11,827 bases of DNA from Baffinella frigidus (GCA_026770585.1 MU646354.1:649984-661810), one strand, 5' to 3'. Shown: positions 1 to 6,315, numbered from the stretch's first letter. The notes: generated from the letters alone by a model not told the origin. Numbers and translations are program-made.

Positions 1-95
1 CTCACCCACGACACTCACCCACGACACTCACCCACGACACTCACCCACGACACTCACCCACGACACTCACCCACGACACTCACCCACGACACTCA
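1..95. repeat. 13-bp tandem satellite
   Basis: Seven exact copies of the unit CTCACCCACGACA fill 1-91, with a decayed start of an eighth. There is no variation between copies, so the array is recent or homogenised. It begins at the first base of the window, so its true length is unknown. Confidence 0.97.
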
Positions 96-527
96 ACGCA
101 AGGCACAAGGGCCTGCACAGGACCTGTATCGAGAGTAATAAAGAACACGGCCCTCAACCCCACCTGACATGGCGAGTTGAGAGTCCCACGGCTGTAGCCA
201 GACTGCCTCGATGTTTTCTTGATACTAAGAATGCCGGCAAGCCACTCGAGAATGCCAGAGGGGCCTTGTTACATGTGGGGTTGTAAACAGTTGTACCAGG
301 ATAGGGTTTTCCAACCTCGCGTCTGGACTAATCTCGCCTAGTTGCGTGACCAATCCAGCGAAAGTTACAGCACAAAGGCTACATCTCGGTTTTAAATAGG
401 CCCCTCTCGCAATCTCGTGTGGAGGGTTAGGAACTGTCCCGGTGCAAAAAATGAAGGACATATCATCAAATGGGGTGCATGGGACACTAGGCGCGTAAAC
501 ACCTTCATCTCCGCAAAAGCATCAATA
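96..527. other. Unassigned stretch, no supported gene
   Basis: I see no gene, RNA gene or repeat here that I can support. The short open frames on both strands (up to 78 codons) lack protein-like composition and have no homologue I recognise. A duplicate of part of the downstream sequence does not extend into this block. Confidence 0.5.
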
Positions 528-634
528 AGTTGCTTTGGCGTAACGATATTTACTACACAAATGCTACACAAATGCTGTATTACTACTAGTATGGCCCAAT
601 CGTGTAGTAAATTTCGCAGCCCAAACGCAATTAA
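528..634. mobile_element. Imperfect foldback (MITE-like) relic, TACTACAC family
   Basis: The ends form an inverted repeat with roughly 22 of 31 positions matching when one side is reverse-complemented. The inner part is clear: TTTACTACAC near 549 faces GTGTAGTAAA near 603. Between them is the core ACTACTAGTA. The same paired motifs and core occur in the elements at 1114-1255 and 1334-1458, so the three appear to be one family. No convincing target-site duplication was found. The assignment is inferred from structure only. Confidence 0.55.
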
Positions 635-655
635 TTAATACTTTTGCTAAGATAA

Positions 656-699
656 ACCTGGTTGGGGCTCTTGCATTCGACTCGAACCCGAGCGAGCAG
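656..699 (+). repeat. Dispersed direct repeat, copy 1
   Basis: This block shares ACCTGGTTG, then GGCTCT, then TCGAACCCGAG and CGAGCAG in the same order with 892-960. The second copy carries extra sequence between the shared words. It has no function that I recognise. The TCGAACCCGAG word resembles a tRNA T-arm in reverse, but the stem does not pair. Confidence 0.6.
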
Positions 700-771
700 G
701 GATCCACAGACACCCACCAGCAACGAAACAGCTTATTCCGGGTCTGGGAGCGTCCGATATTCCTTCCGTAT

Positions 772-821
772 GACCCTACGGTAGGACATCCCTAGGGACC
801 TAGGGGTTTCCTAGGGGGGTG
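772..821. repeat. CCTAGG/CTACGGTAGG palindromic core (relic foldback)
   Basis: This block aligns along its length with the central part of the foldback element at 10184-10235: both have GACCCTAC, then GTAGG, then CCTAGGG and a terminal CCTAGGGGGG-TG, with about three quarters of positions identical by eye. Its right part also resembles 6316-6361. It is best read as the remaining core of a related element whose long terminal repeats are not recognisable here. Confidence 0.6.
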
Positions 822-833
822 AATAGATGGCCT

Positions 834-851
834 GTACACTACAAAGTGTAC
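834..851. repeat. Short hairpin GTACACT-ACAA-AGTGTAC
   Basis: A perfect 7-bp inverted repeat with a 4-base loop. It is isolated and could be chance or a degraded foldback end. Confidence 0.5.
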
Positions 852-891
852 ATCCTGGGGGAAAATTCGTTCTCGGAAAAACCGGTTTTGG

Positions 892-960
892 ACCTGGTTG
901 AGGCTCTGGAACTCCTTTTCGTTGGAATCGAACCCGAGTGAGGACGGGTCGAGCGAGCAG
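892..960 (+). repeat. Dispersed direct repeat, copy 2
   Basis: Second, longer copy of the block at 656-699, starting ACCTGGTTGAGGCTCT and ending in CGAGCGAGCAG. It runs up to the telomere-like array that starts near 991. Confidence 0.6.
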
Positions 961-990
961 AACATCACCGCACAGTGTTTCACCTGCAAG

Positions 991-1113
991 GTTGAGGGTT
1001 GAGGGTTCAGGGTGCAGGGTTGAGGGTTGAGGGTTGAGGGTTGGGGGTTTAGGGTTTAGGGTTATAGGGGTTTAGGGTTGAGAGTTTTCGGGTCTAGGGT
1101 TGAGGGTTGAGGG
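991..1113 (+). repeat. Degenerate telomere-like array
   Basis: About 120 bases of 7-mers of the form TTNAGGG (TTGAGGG, TTCAGGG, TTTAGGG, GTGCAGGG). The G-rich strand is the plus strand, as in every other array of this kind in the window. The 1114-1255 foldback element abuts its right edge directly. Confidence 0.9.
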
Positions 1114-1255
1114 CTTATCCGGGGAAACCTATTTTTCTTGCATTTGATTCCAATGAAAATTACTGCGCGAATGATTTAATATTACTAGTAAAAACGAACT
1201 GTGTAGTAATTTTCATTGCCATCAAATGAAAGAAAAATAGGTTTCCCCGGATAAG
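1114..1255. mobile_element. 142-bp MITE-like foldback element with 51-bp terminal inverted repeats
   Basis: The left arm 1114-1164 and right arm 1205-1255 match over 51 bases with only three mismatches. Only 40 bases lie between them, and these include the core ATTACTAGTAA. The outer ends read CTTATCCGGGGAAACC, so a TA target flanked by TCCGGGG/CCCCGGA is possible, but because CTTA and TAAG are themselves mirror images the exact end cannot be fixed. No coding capacity: a non-autonomous element, or the source of a hairpin transcript. Confidence 0.9.
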
Positions 1256-1268
1256 GGCGATGTGCTTT

Positions 1269-1313
1269 ACCTCCCCCGCCACCATCCTCCCCGGCGGCGC
1301 CTCCCGCAGGCGT
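1269..1313 (-). repeat. Short conserved-frame repeat, partial copy
   Basis: The minus strand of this block reads RLREAPPGRMVAGEVK. The block at 1487-1532 gives RLREAPPGEMVAGEV in the same frame, with several third-position differences. It is cut off on one side by the foldback element ending at 1255 and on the other by unrelated sequence. The reading frame is likely a relic of a coding repeat, but no family is recognised. Confidence 0.5.
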
Positions 1314-1333
1314 TCCACAACGATTTCATAGGA

Positions 1334-1458
1334 AAACGGTTTTAACTTAAGAAAATCTGGTAACGAAATTTACTACACACAATGGGGTTCACTAGTAATA
1401 TTAAAGAATGTGAGTAGTAATTTTCATTGAATCCAATGGTTTTGAATTAAAACCGTTT
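1334..1458. mobile_element. 125-bp foldback element, TACTACAC family
   Basis: The ends are a perfect 12-bp inverted repeat (AAACGGTTTTAA at 1334-1345 against 1447-1458), continuing imperfectly inward to TTTACTACACAC and GTGAGTAGTAATTTT. The centre holds CACTAGTAATATT, which is the reverse of the centre of the 1114-1255 element. No clear target-site duplication was seen. The conserved-frame repeat pieces lie on both sides (1269-1313 and 1487-1532). Confidence 0.75.
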
Positions 1459-1486
1459 CTCCATGAGATTCTCGGGGGTATTGGTG

Positions 1487-1592
1487 ACCTCCCCCGCGAC
1501 CATCTCCCCCGGCGGGGCCTCCCGCAGGCGAGCCATCACCCCTGCGGGGATCAGCGTCGCTAGGAGCTCCGAGCATCTGCACACGCGACCCA
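1487..1592 (-). pseudogene. Relic coding repeat (ELLATLIPAGVMARL), copy 1
   Basis: Read on the minus strand this gives VCRCSELLATLIPAGVMARL followed by REAPPGEMVAGEV. A 66-base part (1524-1589) recurs at 1706-1771 with five differences. In this frame three of the five are synonymous and two change residues (A to E, V to A). The frame keeping suggests descent from coding sequence. No known domain is recognised. No start, stop or splice structure can be assigned with confidence, so it is listed as a relic rather than a gene. Confidence 0.4.
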
Positions 1593-1705
1593 CGGCAGGT
1601 CATTACTGGGAATGTCAGAACGCAACGTTTCATTTTGTGGTACTAAATGGTACGTAGCCACCATCGATTTCGCAGCTACTCGTCCTTTCCACGTCCGATG
1701 CGAAT

Positions 1706-1771
1706 GCAGGCGGGCCATCGCCCCTTCGGGGATCAGCGTCGCCAGGAGCTCCGAACATCTGCACACGCGAC
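1706..1771 (-). pseudogene. Relic coding repeat (ELLATLIPEGAMARL), copy 2
   Basis: Second copy of the 66-base block, in the same minus-strand frame as 1524-1589. Beyond ...MARL the two copies differ completely: this one continues as LHSHRTWKGRVAAKS. A foldback element (1785-1931) lies just beyond its upstream end. Confidence 0.4.
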
Positions 1772-1784
1772 ACATTAGTTGTTC

Positions 1785-1931
1785 AACGACCCGAAATTAG
1801 GGTAGTTGAGTCTACGGGTTGCCTACCGTAGGCCGAGGGGCTCCTAGGACCTGGTCCTAGGAGACCTATCTCCTACGGTAGGCCTGGTCATAGGAGATCC
1901 GTAGGCTAAACTACCCTAATTTCGGGTCGTT
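1785..1931. mobile_element. 147-bp foldback element with perfect 23-bp terminal inverted repeats
   Basis: Left arm 1785-1807 and right arm 1909-1931 are exact reverse complements, starting AACGACCCGAAATTAGGG. The interior is itself palindromic: CCTACCGTAGG, CTCCTAGGACC, GGTCCTAGGAG and CCTACGGTAGG face one another, so nearly the whole element can fold. The interior words match the core at 10184-10235. No clear target-site duplication was found. It has no ORF and is probably non-autonomous. Confidence 0.88.
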
Positions 1932-1940
1932 TCCCTATGA

Positions 1941-2224
1941 ACATCTCACACGCGTGAAAAAAAACGTTTCGCGGGTCCACGCACCATCTCACACGGTTGA
2001 AAACAAACGGTTTCGCGTGCCCATGCACATCTCACACGCGTGAGAAACGGTTTCGCATAACCCCCTCGGGTATCAGCGTCACCAGGAGCTCCAAAATTCT
2101 TCAAATATACGCACATCTCACACGCGTGAAAAACGGCTTTTCGGGGGTGGGAGGTGGGGGGTGCAGAGTGGGGAGAGGTCCGGGTATCTGTTTATGCATA
2201 GCTTACACGCGTGGGGAAACATCG
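1941..2224 (+). repeat. Five spaced copies of a CACGCGTG-centred repeat
   Basis: Copies start near 1941, 1983, 2027, 2113 and 2197. Each reads roughly ACATCTCACACGCGTGA, then an A-run, then ACGGTTTCGCG. The centre CACGCGTG is a perfect 8-base palindrome in four of the five. Spacing is uneven (about 42, 44, 86 and 84), which could be a basic period near 43 with two units lost. Related wording (CATCTGCACACGCGAC) ends the blocks at 1524-1589 and 1706-1771. Confidence 0.75.
2056..2094 (-). pseudogene. Relic coding repeat (ELLVTLIPEGVM), copy 3
   Basis: A third, shorter copy of the block at 1524-1589, sitting between two CACGCGTG repeats. In the same minus-strand frame it reads ELLVTLIPEGVM. Confidence 0.35.
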
Positions 2225-2447
2225 GGGGCGGGATCTGCCTACGCAACATCTCCCGCCACACCTTCGACAACCTCAAGGCCTTGCTCTAATCCGGGGACAT
2301 GTCTATTGCAAAAGAAAATGAATCCCTATGTGTTCATATGAGTTGGACCAAGGTTAATTAGGGCCCTAAACAAATTTAATGAGGGCCACAACCCGGTTTG
2401 ACAGGCCAGTCTCTTTTAAATTAGACCTGTTCCCGGATGAGCTCGGA

Positions 2448-2584
2448 TAGCGAGGGGGCAAACGGATCGGGTAACTTCTGCTAGCCTTCCAAATGGGAAG
2501 TCCAGCGCCCACAAGTTGGACACGACTCGTTCCATTTTTTCGAATTCGTACCCGAATTAAAAAGATCCGTTTGCCCCCCCGCTA
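2448..2584. repeat. 137-bp inverted-repeat unit
   Basis: The 21-base arm TAGCGAGGGGGCAAACGGAT-C at 2448-2468 recurs inverted at 2564-2584 with one mismatch. The 95 bases between do not pair further apart from a small hairpin at TTCCAAATGGGAA. No target-site duplication was found. It may be a MITE relic. The short open frames across it show no protein-like features. Confidence 0.75.
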
Positions 2585-2745
2585 ACCGACCAAGCCACAC
2601 AGCGGACTGCGAAGGGATTTCGAATAAGCCCTGAGCGATAAGACCTAGGAGCCCTCTGGCGTGGCAAGCAGACCTGTCGATGCGGTGCTTGACCATCAAT
2701 GCCCGCACGAACACCCCCCTCGCTAGCTGCAGCCGCCGGAAGCAC

Positions 2746-2953
2746 CTGGTTGAGGGTGGAAGGTTCAGGGTGCAGGGTTCAGGGTTTAGGGTGTAGTGTG
2801 AAGGGTTTAAGGTTCAGGGTTGAGAGTTGAGGGCATAGGGTTGAGGGTTGAGGGTTGAGGGCATACGGTTTAGGGCATACGGTTTAGGGTTGAGGGTTGA
2901 GGGTTGAGGGTTTAGGGTTTAGGGTTTAGGGCATAGGGTTGAGGGTTGAGGGA
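2746..2953 (+). repeat. Degenerate telomere-like array
   Basis: About 200 bases of TTGAGGG, TTTAGGG, TTCAGGG and GCATAGGG/GCATACGG variants, with the G-rich strand on plus. The mixture of variants rather than a pure array indicates an old interstitial block. Confidence 0.9.
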
Positions 2954-2996
2954 TTACGAGAGGGTCGCGCAGAGGCAAGTGATGCCCGGGATCGAA

Positions 2997-3050
2997 ACGA
3001 TGGAGAGCATTTCCGACGTCGACGACCCCACCGCCAGCGCACCCAGCCTG
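2997..3050 (+). repeat. Direct repeat with conserved frame, copy 1
   Basis: In one plus-strand frame this block reads MESISDVDDPTASAPSL. The block at 3316-3366 gives DSISQVEGPTASPGC in its own frame. The shared bases include GAGCATTTCC, CCCACCGC and AGCC-AGCCTG. The two copies flank the foldback at 3172-3319. No protein family is recognised. Confidence 0.45.
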
Positions 3051-3171
3051 TGGGAAAGGGAGCGCACCGAGAATCAGGTCGCAGTTCCACTCACCCAATT
3101 CTTCTCGGTTATTTTTTTGCCCCCCTTCCCACCGATTCTTGGGAGAGAAAGTGAACCCCGGGATCGACACA

Positions 3172-3319
3172 ATCTCATCTGGGAAGATACTGAATCAGTT
3201 CCTTTTCAATAGTAGGTTGAATGGGAGAAATTAGCTAGGGTGTAGTAAAATTAATTAGGCGTCCTAATTAAATGAAAACGCTAATTAGGGAACTGATTCA
3301 GCTATCTTCCGAAATGAAA
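3172..3319. mobile_element. 148-bp foldback element
   Basis: GGAAGATACTGAATCAGTTC-C at 3182-3202 is mirrored at 3289-3310 with one inserted base. Pairing continues outward for about ten more bases with a few mismatches (AATCTCATCTG against its mirror). The interior is AT-rich and contains GTGTAGTAAAATTAATTAGG and a mirrored CCTAATTAA, giving an inner hairpin. No clear target-site duplication was found. Confidence 0.75.
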
Positions 3320-3366
3320 TCGATAGCATTTCCCAAGTGGAGGGTCCCACCGCGAGCCCAGGCTGT
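3316..3366 (+). repeat. Direct repeat with conserved frame, copy 2
   Basis: Partner of 2997-3050, reading DSISQVEGPTASPGC. It begins at the right edge of the foldback, consistent with an element inserted between or beside two copies of an older repeat. Confidence 0.4.
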
Positions 3367-3651
3367 AAAGCACACAAAACCCTCCTGGTAAGGCAAGTCC
3401 GATGCAACCCACGCTTCTGGAAGCGCAGCCTGAGTACGAGGAAGCGCGTCCTACATCTGTCCGAGTAAATTTGGGCACGCCCGAAATTCGCCCCCCTGAA
3501 ATATGAATTTTCTGGGGTGGGGGGGGAAATTGACACGCGGCTCCAAGTTGAGAATAGTGCGTCGGGCAGACGGCGGGTGAGGTAGGGGCGGGCCCGATGG
3601 CTCTGCGGGACTCTCGAGGTGATGATGAGATAGCGGTGGGGGACTAGGACT
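3367..3651. other. Unassigned stretch
   Basis: I see no supportable gene here. The long minus-strand open frames that cross it owe their length to the GA-rich microsatellite at 3688-3814, which lacks stops in several frames. They are not credible proteins. Confidence 0.5.
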
Positions 3652-3693
3652 CGAGTGCCCCGGCAGGCGCGTACCTGATGAGGATGAGCGAGA
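3652..3693 (+). repeat. Flanking direct repeat, left of the microsatellite
   Basis: GAGTGCCCCGGCAGGCG followed by GTACC, ATGAGGA and GAGCGAGAG recurs at 3816-3862 with a few substitutions. The GA-rich microsatellite lies between the copies. Confidence 0.8.
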
Positions 3694-3726
3694 GGGAGAG
3701 CGAGAGAGACATAGAGACAGAGAGAC

Positions 3727-3785
<59 letters not shown>

Positions 3786-3814
3786 TAGACAGAGAGACAG
3801 AGAGACAGAGAGGG
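3688..3814. repeat. GA/GACA microsatellite
   Basis: Mixed (GA)n and (GACA)n runs over about 125 bases. On the minus strand it would read as serine-, leucine- and cysteine-rich low-complexity peptide, which explains the long spurious open frames over it. Confidence 0.97.
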
Positions 3815-3815
3815 T

Positions 3816-3862
3816 AGAGTGCCCCGGCAGGCGTGTACCCAATGAGGAGGAGCGAGAGGACA
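3816..3862 (+). repeat. Flanking direct repeat, right of the microsatellite
   Basis: Second copy of the block at 3652-3693, again running into GA-rich sequence. This suggests the unit GAGTGCCCC...GAGCGAGAG was duplicated together with a GA tract. Confidence 0.8.
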
Positions 3863-3865
3863 GAC

Positions 3866-4118
3866 ACGAGCAGCGCGGCCCCCGGCGCCAGCTCCAGCGG
3901 CCGCATCATCACTAGGTACCTGCGTACCCACATGACAACACATCACCACGAGCAGCGCGGCTCTCGGCGCCAGCTCTAGCGGCCGCATCACCACGAGGGA
4001 CCTGCGTGCCGATGCCAGGCCTTGAGCCTCGCTTTGAAGGGGTGTGGGGCTGGTTGGGAAATGGATTTTTGGGTTGAGGAATTTGCGGTCGCATCATCAC
4101 TAGGTACCTGCGTATGAT
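3866..4118 (+). repeat. GGCGCCAGCTCCAGCGGCCG repeat, copies 1-3
   Basis: Copy 1 (3866-3947) and copy 2 (from 3948) lie head to tail with a period of 82 bases, both opening ACGAGCAGCGCGG. A third, shorter copy is at 4084-4118. The shared body is GCGGCCGCATCATCACTAGG followed by TACCTGCGTACC. Copy 2 continues into a tail (4014-4080, GCCAGGCCTTGAG...GGGTTGAGGAA) that is found again at 4492-4560. On the minus strand copy 1 and copy 2 both read MRPLELAP in the same frame. No protein family is recognised. Confidence 0.8.
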
Positions 4119-4150
4119 ACCAGAGATTTCGGGAATTTGATTTTTCGCCG

Positions 4151-4285
4151 TTTTTTTTGGGGGGGGGGGTGGGGTCCAGCGGTCTCGAGGTACCTGACAC
4201 CCCGTGCCAGTGGTTGTAGGGGTTCAGGGCGCTTGGGTTAAGGGGTTTAGGGGTTTGGGGATTTGGGGGGTTGGATTTTTGGGGG
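4151..4285 (+). repeat. Homopolymer T/G tract and G-rich degenerate repeat
   Basis: A run of T followed by a long G run (about 4151-4175) is followed by a decayed repeat block copy, then by GGGGTTTAGGGGTTTGGGG-type sequence. Telomere-like in flavour but too degraded for a repeat unit to be defined. Confidence 0.7.
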
Positions 4286-4296
4286 TTTGGAGGTTG

Positions 4297-4356
4297 GTGC
4301 TAGCTCCAGCGGCCGCATCGTCACTAGATACCTGCGTACCCACATGACAACATATC
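4297..4356 (+). repeat. GGCGCCAGCTCCAGCGGCCG repeat, copy 4
   Basis: GCTAGCTCCAGCGGCCGCAT followed by CGTCACTAGATACCTGCGTACCC and ACATGACAACA, nearly the same as copy 1 at 3889-3938. A CT microsatellite follows within 25 bases. Confidence 0.8.
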
Positions 4357-4375
4357 ATGTATTTGTTAAGGGCGT

Positions 4376-4378
<3 letters not shown>

Positions 4379-4436
<58 letters not shown>
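4379..4436. repeat. (CT)n microsatellite
   Basis: About 50 bases of CT dinucleotide with a little interruption at the right end. Confidence 0.98.
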
Positions 4437-4439
<3 letters not shown>

Positions 4440-4459
4440 GCCCTTGGAGTAAGCCTACC

Positions 4460-4560
4460 AACATTGGCAAAAGGGCTACCTGCGTACCGCTGCCAGGGCT
4501 TGAAGGTCGCTTTCAAGGGGGGTGGGGCTGTTTTGGCGCTTGAATTTTTGGGTTGAGGAA
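4460..4560 (+). repeat. GGCGCCAGCTCCAGCGGCCG family, tail copy
   Basis: It starts in CTACCTGCGTACCGCTGCCA and matches the tail of copy 2 (4014-4080): GGCTTGAAGG, CGCTTT, GGGGTGGGGCTG and GAATTTTTGGGTTGAGGAA. A more diverged copy is at 4905-4985. Confidence 0.75.
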
Positions 4561-4564
4561 ATGT

Positions 4565-4645
4565 GGGGTTGTGGGTGTTGTGGGTGTTGTGGGTGTTGTG
4601 TGGGTTGTGGGGGTTGTGGGGGTTGGGGGGGTTAGGGTTGGGGGA
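4565..4645 (+). repeat. 9-bp GTTGTGGGT minisatellite
   Basis: Roughly four clean copies of GTTGTGGGT, then looser GGTTGTGGGGG units ending in GGGTTAGGG. The plus strand is strongly G-rich. Reading frames through it give valine/glycine repeats and should not be treated as coding. Confidence 0.9.
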
Positions 4646-4985
4646 GCATCATCACTAGATACCGTATGGTATCATACGGGTACCAGGGCGTTGAGGGGTT
4701 TGGGGCCGGTTGAGCGTTTGGGTTTCACGGTGCAAGGATGTTGGGGATTTGGTAGTTCTCCAGCAGCCGAATCTTCACTACCACGCCAGATTCTTGGAAG
4801 GGGTCGCCAAAAGTCAATTCCCCCTCAAGACAGGATTTTCAAAAGTCAACCAGCGTACCCTGGTGCGCTCTCAATTATTTTCACCCTCACGAACACTCTG
4901 GCGTGGTACGTACCTGGGTGCCGGTGCCAGCGGGCTTTCAGGCCGCTTTCAGGGGTACAGGGCTGCTTGGGCGCTAGGAGTTTGG
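4646..4985 (+). repeat. Diverged GGCGCCAGCTCCAGCGGCCG family copies
   Basis: GCATCATCACTAGATACCGT at 4647-4666 repeats the core of copies 1-4. At 4905-4985, GGTACGTACCTGGGTGCCGG, CCGCTTTCAGGGG and GGGCTGCTTGGGCGCTAGG repeat the tail. Around 4801-4860 there are two GTCAA-containing blocks (AAAGTCAATTCCCCC and AAAAGTCAACC) that recur loosely at 5090-5160. Confidence 0.6.
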
Positions 4986-5168
4986 GGCGTAGGGGTTTTG
5001 GGGGATTTGGGGTTCTGCTTCTTGAGGGTTGTGGGGTGCGGGGTTTCTAGCTCTGCCGCACACGGTTTGGTCTCGCCAATCAGGCGCGCCCGGAAGTCAC
5101 TTCCCCAGGGTCCTGGTGCTAATCCGTCAACTTTTGGAGTGGAGACGATCAGTCAACCCGCGTCAGGC

Positions 5169-5212
5169 AGAGCTAGGGTTTAGGGTTTAGGGGTTAGGGG
5201 TTAGGGGTGGGG
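5169..5212 (+). repeat. Short telomere-like array
   Basis: CTAGGGTTTAGGGTTTAGGG followed by GTTAGGGG variants. The G-rich strand is plus. Confidence 0.85.
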
Positions 5213-5288
5213 GAGGTACGCGCAGAACTGTGCCACGGCGTACCACGACCCCAGCCGCGAATCGCACGCGTCCTGCGAATCGCGTTGC
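5213..5288. other. CG-rich island between telomere-like arrays
   Basis: A 75-base block rich in CG, including GCGAATCGCACGCGTCCTGC and then GCGAATCGCG: the word GCGAATCGC occurs twice. No gene is seen. Confidence 0.5.
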
Positions 5289-5513
5289 GGGTTTAGGGTT
5301 TCGGGTTCAGGGTTCAGGGCTTAGGGTTTCGGGTTTCGGGTGTAGGGTTTATGGTTTAGGGTTTAGGGTGTAGGGTTTAGGCTTTAGGGTTTAGGGTGTA
5401 GGGTTTAGGATTTGGGGTTCAGGGTTCAGGGTTCAGGGTTTAGGGTTCAGGGTTCAGGGTTCAGGGTTTAGGGTTCAGGGTTCAGGGTGTAGGGTGTAGG
5501 GTGCAGGGTGTGA
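5289..5513 (+). repeat. Degenerate telomere-like array
   Basis: About 225 bases of TTTAGGG, TTCAGGG, TGTAGGG and TTTCGGG 7-mers, with plus as the G-rich strand. The 7-base phase holds over long stretches. Confidence 0.95.
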
Positions 5514-5764
5514 AACCTCCATCCCCACGTGCGACCACCCAGGCGCCAGCGCCGCGCGGGGTGCCTCGCTCGGACATTGCCGCTCATCCGCCGCGCCGCC
5601 CCCTCCCCCACGGCCCGCAGCGGGTGGCGCGCCATGAAGGGGGACAGGCAAGCACTGGGCGGCGCAGGAGCGCGTCGGGGGAAAGCCGCGCGAGTGGTCG
5701 ATCGTCAGGGGGGATGGGATGCTCGAGCGCGGCGGGCAGGCGGTCGTGCCCCCGTCTGGTTGGA
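5514..5764. other. CG-rich island, no convincing gene
   Basis: A 250-base block of very high GC flanked on both sides by telomere-like arrays. Plus-strand open frames of about 90 codons cross it, but they are rich in R, P, G, S and A as expected from base composition alone, and they begin in telomeric repeat. I would not call a gene. Confidence 0.5.
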
Positions 5765-6195
5765 AAGGGTTAGGGGTTTAGGGCGTGGGGTTTAGGGTGT
5801 GGGGTTTAGGGTGTGGGGGTTAGTTGGGGGGTTGGGGTTTAGGTTTTAGGGTTTAGGGTGTAGGGTTTAGGTTGTAGAGTCTAGGGTTGAGGGTTTAGGG
5901 TGTAGGGTTTAGGGCTTGGGGTTTAGGGTTTAGGGTTGAGGGTTTAGGGCTTAGGTTTCAGGGGTTAGGGTTTAGTTAGGGGTTTAGGGTTTAGGGTTTA
6001 GGGTTTAGGGTTTAGGGTTTAGGGTTTGGAGCGTAGGGTTTAGGGTTGAGGGTTGAGGTTGCAGGGTATAGGGTTGAGGGTTGAGGGTTGAGGGTAAGGG
6101 TTTAGGGTATAGGTTTTAGGGTTTAGGGTGTAGAGTGCAGAGTGCAGAGTGTAGGGTGTAGGGTGTAGGGTTTAGGGTGTAGGGTGTGGGGTTAC
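5765..6195 (+). repeat. Largest telomere-like array, with six perfect TTTAGGG units
   Basis: About 430 bases, dominated by TTTAGGG with TGTAGGG, TTGAGGG and GTGCAGAG variants. Six perfect consecutive TTTAGGG units lie at 5983-6024, the cleanest run in the window, which identifies the repeat type. Four or more G-triplets in succession give it G-quadruplex potential on plus. Confidence 0.97.
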
Positions 6196-6315
6196 CCCAC
6201 AGTCCCCCGTGTTAATACCACTGTTACTTCAACCACACAAGATTTCAGGGCTGACTGGCTTACGAGAGAAATAGCCGAAATCGTCTATTCGCAAAATTCC
6301 AAAAGTAGCTTCGCG

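Noticed and set aside
1-95. CRISPR array
   Set aside because: Units are contiguous 13-mers with no spacers. This is a simple satellite.
656-960. Possible tRNA T-arms (TCGAACCCGAG, GGAATCGAACCC on the reverse strand)
   Set aside because: The five-base T-stem does not pair in either copy, and no acceptor, D or anticodon arms could be found around them.
1941-2224. CRISPR-like spaced repeats
   Set aside because: Repeats are imperfect, spacing is uneven, spacers partly resemble one another, and the context is eukaryotic.
3285-3994. Long minus-strand open frames (up to 185 codons) rich in serine, leucine and cysteine
   Set aside because: Their length comes from the GA/GACA microsatellite at 3688-3814, which is stop-free in several frames at once. 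The flanking parts lack coding signal.
4553-5183. Plus-strand open frames of 157-165 codons
   Set aside because: They start in the GTTGTGGGT minisatellite and run through shuffled repeat modules. The two frames overlap each other, and the composition follows base content.
5501-5795. Two overlapping GC-rich frames of about 90 codons
   Set aside because: They are arginine-, proline- and glycine-rich in both frames, as expected from GC content. They start and end in telomere-like repeat and have no motif.
5983-6024. A true chromosome end at the perfect TTTAGGG run
   Set aside because: Only six perfect units, embedded in degenerate repeats and followed by nearly 6 kb of other sequence, so it is interstitial.
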